A stretch of 64,000 nt of DNA from contig NZ_FNSV01000005.1 in NCBI RefSeq assembly GCF_900105905.1, positions 3,844,001 to 3,908,000 on the forward strand, given 5' to 3'. The notes beneath the pieces are model-generated. The model did not search any database. It was given only the letters and a program-made list of their open reading frames with translations, and was not told the DNA's origin. Of the stretch, positions 16,131 to 24,492 are shown piece by piece (the stretch's first letter is position 1; each line of letters begins with the position of its first letter). Source of the DNA: Rhodococcus koreensis. Its GTDB lineage: Bacteria; Actinomycetota; Actinomycetes; Mycobacteriales; Mycobacteriaceae. A program made the position numbers and the translations under genes.

Positions 16131-17201
16131 CGCATTCACATCCCGATCATGGACGACGCCGCACCGGCACGCCCACACCCGCACATCCAGCGGCATCGCC
16201 GACGCGATCACCCCGCACACCGAGCAGGTCTTCGACGACGGACAGAACCGATCGACCGCCACCACCCGCCGCCCGTACCACTCGGCCTGGTACTCGAGCA
16301 TCGACCGGAACTCCGACCACCCCGCATCCGAGATCGCCCGCGACAACGACCGAATCTTCACCATGTTCCGCACACTCAGATCCTCGATGGCGATCACTTG
16401 ATTTTCGCGCACCAGCCGAGTGGAAAGTTTGTGCAGATAATCGCGACGCCGATCAGCGATCCGACCATGAATCTTCGCGACCTTCAGTCGGGCCTTGGCC
16501 CGATTACGCGATCCCTTCTCCTTCTTGGCCAGTGCCCGCTGCGCCTTCACCAACCGCGCACGGTCCGCGCGCTCGTGGCGCGGGTTGGTGATCTTCTCCC
16601 CCGTCGAGAGCGTGTAGAGGCTCGTGATCCCGGCATCGAGCCCGACCACCCGATCGACCGGCTCGAGTTCGCTGATGGTGTCCTCGACGAGAATCGAGAT
16701 GTGGTACTGACCACGAGCATTGCGCGACACCGTCACCTGCGACGGTGTCACCCCCTGCGGTAGCGGCCTCGACCACCGAATATCCAGCGGTTCGGACTGC
16801 TTGGCCAACCGGACCTGCCCACCCCGGTAGGTGAAGCAGTTCGAGAAGTAGGTCGCCGAATCCTTCGACTGGCCCTTCTTCTTGAATTGCGGGTAGCGGG
16901 TCTGCTTGCGCCAGAACTTCTCGAACGCGCCCTGCAGTTGCCGCAGCGATTCCTGCAGCGGCCCCTTCGACGGCTCCGACAACCACGCGGTCTCGGTGTC
17001 GCGTTTCCATCCGGTGAGCATCTTCGAGGTGTCCGCGTAGGTGACCCGCCGTTGCTCCTGCGACCAGGCCCGCGTCCGCTCGGCCAGTGCCCGGTTGTAG
17101 ACATACCGGGTGCACCCGAACGTCCGAGCAAGCTGTTCCGCCTGCACTGCAGTCGGATAGAAGCGGTATTTGAACGCCCGCTTCACCACCTTCCCCGCCA
17201 T
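16059..17201 (-). CDS. tnpB: RNA-guided nuclease TnpB (IS200/IS605 accessory protein)
   Basis: A 380-residue TnpB of normal length. The RuvC-like active site looks intact: Asp189 in GLDAG, Glu273 in IAIEDLSV and Asp354 in HDRDVNAARNI. A four-cysteine zinc finger (CSVCG and CRCG) lies between the last two. The N-terminus KRAFKYRFYPT is typical, and the ATG at 17201 is chosen on that basis. TnpB proteins cut DNA next to a TAM using a guide RNA copied from the element's right end, helping the element persist. With no TnpA alongside, it would depend on a transposase supplied from elsewhere. Confidence 0.92.
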   Translation of the reverse strand: MAGKVVKRAFKYRFYPTAVQAEQLARTFGCTRYVYNRALAERTRAWSQEQRRVTYADTSKMLTGWKRDTETAWLSEPSKGPLQESLRQLQGAFEKFWRKQTRYPQFKKKGQSKDSATYFSNCFTYRGGQVRLAKQSEPLDIRWSRPLPQGVTPSQVTVSRNARGQYHISILVEDTISELEPVDRVVGLDAGITSLYTLSTGEKITNPRHERADRARLVKAQRALAKKEKGSRNRAKARLKVAKIHGRIADRRRDYLHKLSTRLVRENQVIAIEDLSVRNMVKIRSLSRAISDAGWSEFRSMLEYQAEWYGRRVVAVDRFCPSSKTCSVCGVIASAMPLDVRVWACRCGVVHDRDVNAARNILAVGLAVAACGDGVRPPRT

Positions 17202-18240
17202 GACCCAGACACTAGCCACACGGTCCGACAAAGTCGGATCGGCTACCCCGGCCCTGAAGGACCGGGTTTGCGCCGAAAGACTCACGGATCAACAACTGGG
17301 ACCGGAAAGTCCTCGAAGAACTGCGCGCCGGTGGGGTCACCGGCGTGAATGCCACCTGCGCGGTGTGGGACGGTCCGGCCGACACGCTCGGCGCCGTCGC
17401 ACAGTGGTATCAGCTCGCCGCCGACAACGACGACATCGTCACCCTCGCGGAAATCTCCGACGACATTCGCAACGCGAAGCGGGACAACCGGATCGCCGTG
17501 CTGCTCGGGTTCCAGAATTCGTCGCCGTTCGGGGACGACTATCGCATGGTGGAGATCTTCCACCGGCTGGGGGTGCGCGTCGCGCAGCTCACCTACAACA
17601 TTCAGAACCTGGCGGGCGGCGCCTGCTACGACGAGCACGATTCTGGACTCACCGCGTTCGGGCGCATCATGATTGCGGAGATGAATCGGGTCGGCATGCT
17701 CGTCGACCTCTCCCACGTCGGGAACCGCACCTGCCTGGACGCGATCGACGCCTCGCGCACGCCCGTCGCGATCACGCATTCGAACCCGACCTGGTTCGTC
17801 GACAGTCCCCGCAACAAACCGGACGAGGTCATCGACGCGCTGGCCGCGCGCGGCGGTGTGATCGGCTGCTGCCTCTACCCGAACGTCCTGGGTGGGGAAG
17901 CGACGTCCAGCGCGGATTTCGCGGTCATGGTCGCGCGGCTCGTCGACCAGATCGGTCCCGACCACGTCGCGATCGGTAGTGACTGCACCCGCAACTGGTC
18001 GGAGGACTACGTCGCGTGGTTGCGGAACGGTCGCTGGCGACCGCCCAGCCAGAATCCGGTCGAGCCCGAGTGGCCGATGTGGCCGAACTGGTTCTCGGGT
18101 CCGGCGGACTTTCCGGTTCTCACCGAGTGCCTGCAGAAGGTCGGCCTCGACGACGCGACCATCGCGAAGATCCTCGGCGAGAACTGGTTGCGGATCTTCG
18201 ACGACGTCTTCCCCGGACTGCCCGAATCACAGGAACGCCG

Positions 18241-18975
18241 ATGACCGACATGCTCACCCACACCCTCGAAGACGTCACCGCTCTCCCGCCGGGAAACCGA
18301 ATCAGGCTGGCGGTACGGGAGGTTCGCGAGACGGCGTTCCGCGCCCTTTACGCCGCGGGCGTAAGCGCAGGCGAAGCCGGTGGCGCGGCCGACGTCGTGA
18401 CGGCGATGCAACTTCACGCCCGCAACGGCATCGACACACTCCTGACGACGATCGCCGAACTCGAGTCACCGGCCGGGGCCGCTGACGTCACGCTGACGAG
18501 AGGTCCGGAAGTCGACATCGTCGCCCGGTCACCGCGGAGTGCACTGCTCACGGGTCCGCCGGCGGTCGATCTGGCGCTGTCGCAGTCTCGTCCGGTTCTC
18601 CTGCCCCGGATCGTCGATCACGAGGCCGTCGCCTGGTACGCCCTGCACGCCGTCTCCCGGTCCGGTGCCACGTTGCGCCTGATCACGCTCGACGACGGTG
18701 GGCACCCGGCCGGCGCGACCGTCGTGACGGAGGCGGGCGACATGTACCGCGACGCCGCCGCCGCGGCGCTCACCACCGGCGTACCGGCCATCGCGGGAAC
18801 GCTCCTCCAGACCGCACCGCCCGCTGCACACCTGTCCCGTCCCGTCCACACCGCCGCCGAACGGGAGACGCGTTACCGCCACGCCGTCTCCTACGGCGTG
18901 TTCGTCGACGCCGCGACGTGGTCGCGCGCCTACGAACTCGGCAGGCGATTCCTCGTCCCGGAGGCACATTCGTGA
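18241..18975 (+). CDS. Conserved protein of unknown function
   Basis: A 244-residue soluble protein whose ATG overlaps the dipeptidase stop (ATGA). I do not recognise it firmly. The first 70 residues (FRALYAAGVSAGEAGGAADV) resemble the helical start of the malate/L-lactate dehydrogenase (Ldh_2) family, but no cofactor signature follows and the protein is about 100 residues short for that family. Its stop overlaps the RidA start (GTGA), so it is part of the same operon. It may be a subunit or accessory factor of the amine or amide pathway. Confidence 0.6.
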   Translation: MTDMLTHTLEDVTALPPGNRIRLAVREVRETAFRALYAAGVSAGEAGGAADVVTAMQLHARNGIDTLLTTIAELESPAGAADVTLTRGPEVDIVARSPRSALLTGPPAVDLALSQSRPVLLPRIVDHEAVAWYALHAVSRSGATLRLITLDDGGHPAGATVVTEAGDMYRDAAAAALTTGVPAIAGTLLQTAPPAAHLSRPVHTAAERETRYRHAVSYGVFVDAATWSRAYELGRRFLVPEAHS

Positions 18976-19361
18976 CCGATCAGCGTGAACTCGTCCCACA
19001 TCCCGCGGGCACCGAGCGACCGTACGCGCGGGCGGCGGTGTTCGCCGGCACCATCTGGGCCTGCGGGCAGATCCCCACCACCGCGGACGGACGGACCCCG
19101 ACCGCGATCGGCGACCAGGTCCGGGTCGCGCTCGACAATCTGGAGGCCACCCTCCACACTGCGGGCGGTGGCCTGCACACCCTTCTGAAGGCCACGGTGT
19201 ACCTGGCCGACCTGTCGGAGTTCGACGAATACAACACCGCGTACCTGGCCCGGCTGGACGGCATTCCCCTGCCGCCGCGGACGACTGTCGAGGTTGCTCG
19301 GTTCCGCGGCGACAAGCGAATCGAGATCGACGGGATCGCGGCCGTCGACCCGGCGAATTGA
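18972..19361 (+). CDS. RidA/YjgF/Rid-family enamine/imine deaminase
   Basis: A 129-residue RidA-like protein of normal length, GTG overlapping the previous stop. Typical segments are VFAGTIWACGQIP, QVRVALDNLEATL, the VYLADLSEFDEYN strand-helix and PPRTTVEVARF, whose Arg normally binds the substrate carboxylate. Rid proteins hydrolyse reactive enamines and imines made by PLP or amine-oxidising enzymes. Presence with an aldehyde dehydrogenase and a dipeptidase supports a nitrogen-compound degradation route. Trimer expected. Confidence 0.87.
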   Translation: MTDQRELVPHPAGTERPYARAAVFAGTIWACGQIPTTADGRTPTAIGDQVRVALDNLEATLHTAGGGLHTLLKATVYLADLSEFDEYNTAYLARLDGIPLPPRTTVEVARFRGDKRIEIDGIAAVDPAN

Positions 19362-19377
19362 TAAGCACAGAGCATGA

Positions 19378-19395
19378 ATTGGTAGGAGATTGGTA
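19378..19395. promoter_or_regulatory. Direct repeat before the MFS gene
   Basis: ATTGGTA occurs at 19378-19384 and again at 19389-19395, 11 bp apart and so on the same DNA face. It lies in the only sizeable gap within this gene group, about 95 bp before the MFS start. It could be an activator site; no regulator can be assigned. Confidence 0.3.
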
Positions 19396-19487
19396 ATTCC
19401 GCGCCGCGAATTCTCTTCCTACTGTGGCAGCAACCACATCACGTGGGGACACACCCTCAAGCCCACACCCCCGATGGGATTCCTCAG

Positions 19488-20828
19488 ATGAACCTCGACA
19501 CCACCGTCTCCGCCCGATCGGGCGTCACACTGGACAGCGCCAGACTCAACGGCTTTCACGCCAAGCTCGCCCTCTTCTCCTCGGGCGGCCCCTTCCTCGA
19601 CGGCTACATCCTCAGCATCATCGGCATCGCGATGGTGCAGATCCAGGCACAGTGGGACATGAGCGCACTGTGGGCCGGCCTCATCGGATCCTCCGCGCTC
19701 ATCGGGGTGTTCCTCGGTGGGGCCGTGTTCGGTGCGGTGACCGATCGGATCGGCCGGAAGTTGATGTACACCATCGACCTGATCGTGATCATCGTCTGCT
19801 CGGTACTGCAGTTCTTCGCCGCGGACGAGATGCAGTTGTTCATACTGCGCTTGATCATCGGCATCGCGGTCGGCGCCGACTATCCGATCGCCACCGCGCT
19901 GGTGACGGAATTCGCGCCGAAGGCGTGGCGCGCCAAACTCGTCGGCGGCCTCAACGCCATGTGGTTCGTCGGTGCAACGGCAGCCGCGTTCGTCGGATAC
20001 CTGCTGCTCAGCAACCCCGACGGATGGAAGTGGATGCTGCTCTCCTCCGCGGTTCCCGCCACCCTGATCGTCGTCGCACGCACGAGCATCCCCGAGTCTC
20101 CCCGGTGGCTGCTGAGCAAGGGGCGGTCCGACGAGGCACTCACCGTGCTGCGAAAGACGATCGGGACGGATGCCACGCTGGACGACCTGCCCGACGAGGA
20201 GGGAAGCACGTCCATCCGCGGATTGATGCGCGGCGTATACCTGAAGCGCGTCGTGTTCATCTCGATCTTCTGGACGTGCACGATCGTGACGCTGTTCGCC
20301 ATCTACGCTTTCGGCCCGCAGATCCTCGAACTCTTCAACCTCGGTTCCGGAAATCTCGCCCACATCGGATACGGCCTCATCAACCTGTTCTTCCTGATCG
20401 GCAATGTCGTCGCACTGCTCCTCGTCGATCGACTGGGGCGACGGCCGATCCTGATCTGGGGTTTCGTGCTCTCCGGTCTCGGACTGCTGTTCCTCGCGAT
20501 CAAGCCGGACGCGGGCCTGTGGGTGATCGCATTCGCGTTCGCGATCTATGCGCTCTTCAACGGCGGACCCTCCATCCTCGAATGGATCTACCCCAACGAA
20601 CTGTTCCCCACCGAGGTGCGGGCCACCGCCGTCGGCCTGTGCACGGGAATCAGCCGGATCGGTGCGGCGATCGGCACGTTCGCCACCCCGTGGGCGCTGT
20701 CCAACCTCGGACTCTCCGCAACGATGTACATCGCCGCGGGCATCGCCGGAGTGGGCGCACTCGTCAGCTTCCTCATGGCCCCGGAGACTCGGGGAACGGA
20801 CCTGAGCGACGCGGCGTCACTGCGCTGA
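19488..20828 (+). CDS. MFS transporter, sugar-porter-like
   Basis: A 446-residue major facilitator with about 12 hydrophobic segments. The loop 2-3 signature GAVTDRIGRK, the midpoint PESPRWLLSKGR and the second-half VDRLGRRPILIWG are all present, a pattern typical of sugar-porter and organic-acid symporters. ATG at 19488 is chosen because the longer frame from 19443 adds residues without family character. As the last gene of the LysR-linked cluster it probably imports the substrate, likely an amino-acid-derived or organic acid compound. Confidence 0.85.
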   Translation: MNLDTTVSARSGVTLDSARLNGFHAKLALFSSGGPFLDGYILSIIGIAMVQIQAQWDMSALWAGLIGSSALIGVFLGGAVFGAVTDRIGRKLMYTIDLIVIIVCSVLQFFAADEMQLFILRLIIGIAVGADYPIATALVTEFAPKAWRAKLVGGLNAMWFVGATAAAFVGYLLLSNPDGWKWMLLSSAVPATLIVVARTSIPESPRWLLSKGRSDEALTVLRKTIGTDATLDDLPDEEGSTSIRGLMRGVYLKRVVFISIFWTCTIVTLFAIYAFGPQILELFNLGSGNLAHIGYGLINLFFLIGNVVALLLVDRLGRRPILIWGFVLSGLGLLFLAIKPDAGLWVIAFAFAIYALFNGGPSILEWIYPNELFPTEVRATAVGLCTGISRIGAAIGTFATPWALSNLGLSATMYIAAGIAGVGALVSFLMAPETRGTDLSDAASLR

Positions 20829-20842
20829 GTTCTCCCCGAACA

Positions 20843-20882
20843 CGCCGCTGCTGCCGGGCGCCAGTCCCCGGCGGCAGCGGCG
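20843..20882 (+). terminator. Hairpin terminator after the MFS gene
   Basis: GC-rich arms (CGCCGCTGCTGCCGGG and its near-complement ending at 20882) with a short loop begin 15 bp after the stop codon. This is a factor-independent-type hairpin without a U tract. Confidence 0.6.
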
Positions 20883-21040
20883 CTTCCATGTTCCCGCTCA
20901 CACCGGCCGCGCGGTGTTTTCCGCACCACATGTCTGCCGCGCCACATGTCCGCTGCACGCCAACGTATTTCACGATGACCGTCACATCGCCGACCGTGCG
21001 AGGAAACCGCTTCGCAACACTGCGGGACGACAGTGGGTGC

Positions 21041-21859
21041 ATGAACGATCCCGTGAGAGAACCCGGAGTTCACGTCAACGCGTGCGAGGCGTGCGGCCGG
21101 CTTCCGCATCCCCGCCGCGTTCGTCTGGCGCTGGCGAAGCTGTGCGCCATATTTCCCGTCGAGCTGTTGCTCCATGCCTTGGTCATTCATTTCCACGTCT
21201 CCTATCTGATCACCGTCGCGGTTCTCACCGTCACCACCACCGTGTTGGTCATCTGGGTGGTCGAGCCGTCGGCGATGCGGCTCCTCGGCGGGTGGCTGCA
21301 CGGTCCCGCGGACGGTAAGCACGGCCACCTCGCGACCGGACAGTCGCTCTGGCGCATCCGTGTCCGGGTGAGCGATCGCCCGGGGCAGCTGGAATCGCTG
21401 GCCCGCAACCTCGCGGAGCTGGACGCCAACATCCTGACCGTGCACGTCCATCACCTGGACGGCGGTTCACTCGACGAATTGATCGTCGGAGCGTGCCGGG
21501 ACACGTCGCCCGAGGCGCTGTCGAATGCCGTTCGCGCAGGCGGCGGTCACGATGTCGGCATCTGGCCGGCATCGGCGCTCGCCCTGATCGACGGCCAGAC
21601 CAAGGCGTTGACGTTGGCGTCGCGGGTGGTGGCCGATCCGTCCGAACTTCCCCTGTCGATCGCGGAACTCCTCGGGGCCCAATACGTCGATACGCGCGTG
21701 AGCGACGTTCCCACCACGGCAGCGAGTGTCGAGATCCCGTCGGGTGATGAGCTGCTCATCTTCGTGCGGTCGGCGGACGAGCCGTTCACGCCGGCCGAGA
21801 TCGCCCGGGCCCGGCGCCTCGGCGAGCTGGCGCAGAAGACACGGGAGATGGCGGTGTAA
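21041..21859 (+). CDS. Membrane protein with cytoplasmic ACT domain
   Basis: A 272-residue protein. Residues 10-25 include a CEACG motif. Two hydrophobic helices span about residues 35-75, and an ACT fold starts near residue 107 (IRVRVSDRPGQLESLARNLAEL). ACT domains usually bind amino acids and control enzymes or transport. The C-terminal third shows a second, weaker ACT-like stretch followed by a helix. A much longer frame runs through from 19424, but it is antisense-like over the MFS gene. It appears to be a single-gene unit. The CEACG and the membrane anchor are unusual for an ACT protein; function unknown. Confidence 0.72.
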   Translation: MNDPVREPGVHVNACEACGRLPHPRRVRLALAKLCAIFPVELLLHALVIHFHVSYLITVAVLTVTTTVLVIWVVEPSAMRLLGGWLHGPADGKHGHLATGQSLWRIRVRVSDRPGQLESLARNLAELDANILTVHVHHLDGGSLDELIVGACRDTSPEALSNAVRAGGGHDVGIWPASALALIDGQTKALTLASRVVADPSELPLSIAELLGAQYVDTRVSDVPTTAASVEIPSGDELLIFVRSADEPFTPAEIARARRLGELAQKTREMAV

Positions 21860-21999
21860 CGCCCGCAAGGACGGTCATTCGCACACAATTGCACCCCAAC
21901 ACGAGCCGACTTCCGTGACAGATCGTCAATGTGTTTGACATACTTGAACTAATGACTACCCGGACAATGTTTCACGGCTCTCACAAGGATGCGATCTCG

Positions 22000-22491
22000 A
22001 TGCGAGATAACCAGTCCGCAGCCTCCGCCTTGCAACTCTACTGCGCCTTTCGACACCAGCATCCGCGCAGCGTGATGCCCTCCGACTACGTCACCGACTG
22101 CGGTTTCCGACTCGGACGTTGGCAGGATCGCCAGCGCGTGGCCCGCATGCTGGGCACCCTGCCGCCCCAACGCATCCAGCAACTCGACGCGATCGGCTTC
22201 CTGTGGAGCGATGACGCCGTCCCGCTCCCGGCCGTGTCACCGGCCGACAGCAAGCGGCGACGAATGCTCACCGCCATCGCCGCCTACCGCGAAGAGCACG
22301 GCAACGCACTCGTTCCTGCGAACTACGTCACCGCCGACGGAGAACAGGTGGGCCAGTGGCTCTATCGAGCGGTGAAGAAGTGGCGGGCCGACGCGCTGCC
22401 GGACGAAGAGCGTCGCCCGCTCGTCGTGCTCGGTGTCTCCCCCGGTCCGCGCCCACGAGGGCCGCGGACCTCGGCTTCGCACGTCGGATAG
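22000..22491 (+). CDS. Small protein with two helicase-associated (HA) domains
   Basis: A protein of about 163 residues with two copies of a pattern like the helicase-associated domain: DYVTDCGFRLGRWQDRQR near residue 25 and NYVTADGEQVGQWLYRAV near residue 107. HA domains are found in repeats at the C-terminus of some actinobacterial helicases and are thought to bind nucleic acid. No helicase domain is present here. Start uncertain: ATG 22000 has AAGGA upstream; ATG 21952 is an alternative, but a TTGACA at 21935-21940 would put it very near the promoter. Confidence 0.6.
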   Translation: MRDNQSAASALQLYCAFRHQHPRSVMPSDYVTDCGFRLGRWQDRQRVARMLGTLPPQRIQQLDAIGFLWSDDAVPLPAVSPADSKRRRMLTAIAAYREEHGNALVPANYVTADGEQVGQWLYRAVKKWRADALPDEERRPLVVLGVSPGPRPRGPRTSASHVG

Positions 22492-22616
22492 GCATTCCGC
22501 CGTTCGAAATGGACGGAGGACCCCCGGGACAGTCACGGACCAGTCATGCTGTTTCCGTCGAATGGCAGGTTCACCCTTGGGTACTTGCAGTACTTGTCTC
22601 ACGGTTCCGAACCCGT

Positions 22617-24329
22617 TCAGGTGGCGGGCTTCTCCCGATCGCGGCGTCGGCGCAGGGTGAGTTGCAACTCGAGGAGCAGGCGATCGGAGGCGTCCTGGAG
22701 ATCCACCCCGACGATTTCCTCGACGCGGCGGATCCGGTACCGCAGGGTGTTCGGATGCACCTGCACGGCCGCCGCGGCGCTGCGGACGTCGCCGTAATGC
22801 GCGAGGTAGCTTTCAGCACTCTCGCTCAGGTTCGACGCGTGTGTGGTGTCGTACTCGAACAGAGCATCCAATCGTGGATCGTGAAGTTCGGGGTGCTGAT
22901 CGACGAGGTCCAGGATCTCGCCGAGCAGCACCGCGGTGCGCGATTCGGCGAGGGTGGTCACCCGCCCCTCCGGGAAGGTGGCGGCGGTGCCGTCGAGGAC
23001 CCGGTCGACCTCGGTCCGCGCGCCGGCGACGTGCCCGAGATCCATGACCGGGACGGCGATCGCCGCCCGGAGGACGATCGACCGTTTCGTTTCGAACTGG
23101 TCGACGAGTTGCCGGGTCCAAGCGGCGACGGTGTTCGCCGATTTGTAGCGCGGCAACAGCACATACGCGCGGTCGCCGATGATGGTGGCCACCGAGTCGC
23201 GGCTGAAGGAACTGGCGTGCAGGCGCAGCATGCTGCCCGATTCCGCGAAGTCGCCGATCGGCGCTGCCGTGTCCGTGGCGGTCGGAGCGAACCCGACGAC
23301 GGCGGCCGGGCCGGTCACCGGCAGATTCAGGGCACTGGCCACCGACGGGACGTCCACCCCTCCCCCGCGCGCACCGAACAGCCGTTGGATCAGCAACGCC
23401 TCCGTGGACGGGGCGTTGAGGGTGCGTGAGATGATCCGTGCGGCAATCGCCGACGCGCCCCGCAGCACGTCGGCCGCGTCCGGCGTCAGTGGTGCGTCGC
23501 CCTGCTGCACCCAGATCGAGCCGAGCAGCCGGGACACACTCGCCCCTTCGGTGGTTTCCCGGATGCTGACCACCAGCCGCCGCTTGGTACCGAGCTTCGG
23601 GTGTGCCGGGACGTCGATGACCTCGTCGCTCTTGCGAAGCCGGTCGAACACGCCCCATTTCCGCAGCACGCGCAGATAGTCCCGCGGTCCCTCGCGGCCG
23701 AGGATCGACAGCATCCGCAGCTCGTCCGCCGACTCGTCGGACGACGAATACGCCAGCACGCGCGACTGCGCGTCCTCGATCGACACCATCCCGCCGGAGT
23801 TCTGGGCCACGATCTGGGCGAGTCCGAACAGGTCGGTGTCGGTGGCCAGCAGTTCCTGGTCTCCCAGACCGGTCTGCAGCCGACGGGAACGGTCCAGCAT
23901 GCGCTGCACCAGGGGAAACACATGGTCCCACCGGGCCCTCGGGTGCACGGCCACCAGCGCGACACCGGCGCGGCGAGCCGCGGCCTGAAGTGCGCGCGGG
24001 TCGACTGCCGTTTTCGACATCACTGCGCGCGGTCGCTGTCCCGGTGGCCGCTGCGCAACGCGATCGAACCAGCGCACCGCCTCGGCCTTGCCGACCCCGA
24101 CGTGCAACAGCAGGTCCGGCAGCGGAGATTGCGATTCGATCTCGGCGGCCAGATCGGTGCCGTCGACCAGGGCGACCGATTCGAGGACGACGTCGTCACC
24201 GGCGGGAGCCTCGACCAGTTCGACGACCGCGGTGTCGAGAGCACTGAGAAGCTCACGCAGAGTGATGATCTCGACCTCGTCCGGTGCCTTCTCCGGGATC
24301 GGAGATACGGGTCGATCGCGGCGGCTCAT
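22617..24329 (-). CDS. pruC: PucR/CdaR-type regulator of proline catabolism, PruC-like
   Basis: A 570-residue regulator. The C-terminus has the PucR-type helix-turn-helix (SAAAAVQVHPNTLRYRIRRV, about residues 528-547); the centre is a GGDEF-like/CdaR region. ATG at 24329 is chosen because GGAGAC lies six bases upstream. It is divergent from pruA and pruB, which is the arrangement of pruC (Rv1186c) in M. tuberculosis, where PruC activates pruAB in response to proline. Function assignment relies mainly on that synteny. Confidence 0.88.
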   Translation of the reverse strand: MSRRDRPVSPIPEKAPDEVEIITLRELLSALDTAVVELVEAPAGDDVVLESVALVDGTDLAAEIESQSPLPDLLLHVGVGKAEAVRWFDRVAQRPPGQRPRAVMSKTAVDPRALQAAARRAGVALVAVHPRARWDHVFPLVQRMLDRSRRLQTGLGDQELLATDTDLFGLAQIVAQNSGGMVSIEDAQSRVLAYSSSDESADELRMLSILGREGPRDYLRVLRKWGVFDRLRKSDEVIDVPAHPKLGTKRRLVVSIRETTEGASVSRLLGSIWVQQGDAPLTPDAADVLRGASAIAARIISRTLNAPSTEALLIQRLFGARGGGVDVPSVASALNLPVTGPAAVVGFAPTATDTAAPIGDFAESGSMLRLHASSFSRDSVATIIGDRAYVLLPRYKSANTVAAWTRQLVDQFETKRSIVLRAAIAVPVMDLGHVAGARTEVDRVLDGTAATFPEGRVTTLAESRTAVLLGEILDLVDQHPELHDPRLDALFEYDTTHASNLSESAESYLAHYGDVRSAAAAVQVHPNTLRYRIRRVEEIVGVDLQDASDRLLLELQLTLRRRRDREKPAT

Positions 24330-24381
24330 GGTGATGTCTCCAGTTCGGAAATCGAAAAGCAGCTTGGCCAAGCGTACAACT

Positions 24382-24440
24382 CAGTGAACCATAATTTGTT
24401 CGGCTGACTCATCAACCAGCGGCTTTTCCGGTGTTCACTG
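24382..24440. promoter_or_regulatory. Spaced inverted repeat in the pruC-pruA gap
   Basis: CAGTGAAC at 24382-24389 and GTTCACTG at 24433-24440 are exact reverse complements 51 bp apart (start to start). They lie between divergent pruC and pruA, and are candidate PruC binding half-sites that could be bridged by looping. Confidence 0.45.
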
Positions 24441-24492
24441 TGACTAGTTCGTTGCGGCGGTCCACTCGCCGCCACATCTCGTAGGAGGTTTC

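Larger units (their letters stand above)
15978..17287 (-). mobile_element. IS200/IS605-family element with tnpB only (IS1341-type)
   Basis: About 1.31 kb inserted in the dipeptidase gene with no target duplication, and it contains only tnpB. Read in tnpB orientation, the left end is preceded by TTGAT (ATCAA at 17288-17292), the target motif known for ISDra2-like members of this family. The right end carries a short hairpin, CTCGG (15979-15983) facing CCGAG (15994-15998). No Y1 transposase TnpA is present, so the copy cannot move by itself. The left-side boundary could be off by one codon, because the rebuilt coding frame fits several choices. Confidence 0.75.
15921..18244 (+). pseudogene. Membrane dipeptidase (peptidase M19), split by an IS200/IS605-type element
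   Basis: The first 19 codons (15921-15977, HSDLLVVDGLQL) and the remainder (17288-18244, about 318 residues) read in one frame once 15978-17287 is removed. The rebuilt protein has about 337 residues. M19 features include VDLSHVGNRTCLDAI, PVAITHSNP and HVAIGSDC, which carry the metal and substrate residues. The family cleaves dipeptides or related amides at a binuclear zinc centre. The 3' part might be translated from a GTG at 17345, but the N-terminal strand would be missing. It sits between the unknown protein and an ATGA-coupled downstream gene. Confidence 0.83.

Noticed and set aside
19424..21040. 811-codon plus-strand frame covering the MFS gene and the ACT protein
   Set aside because: The first two thirds are an Arg-rich shadow of the MFS gene; only the part from 21041 has protein-like sequence.
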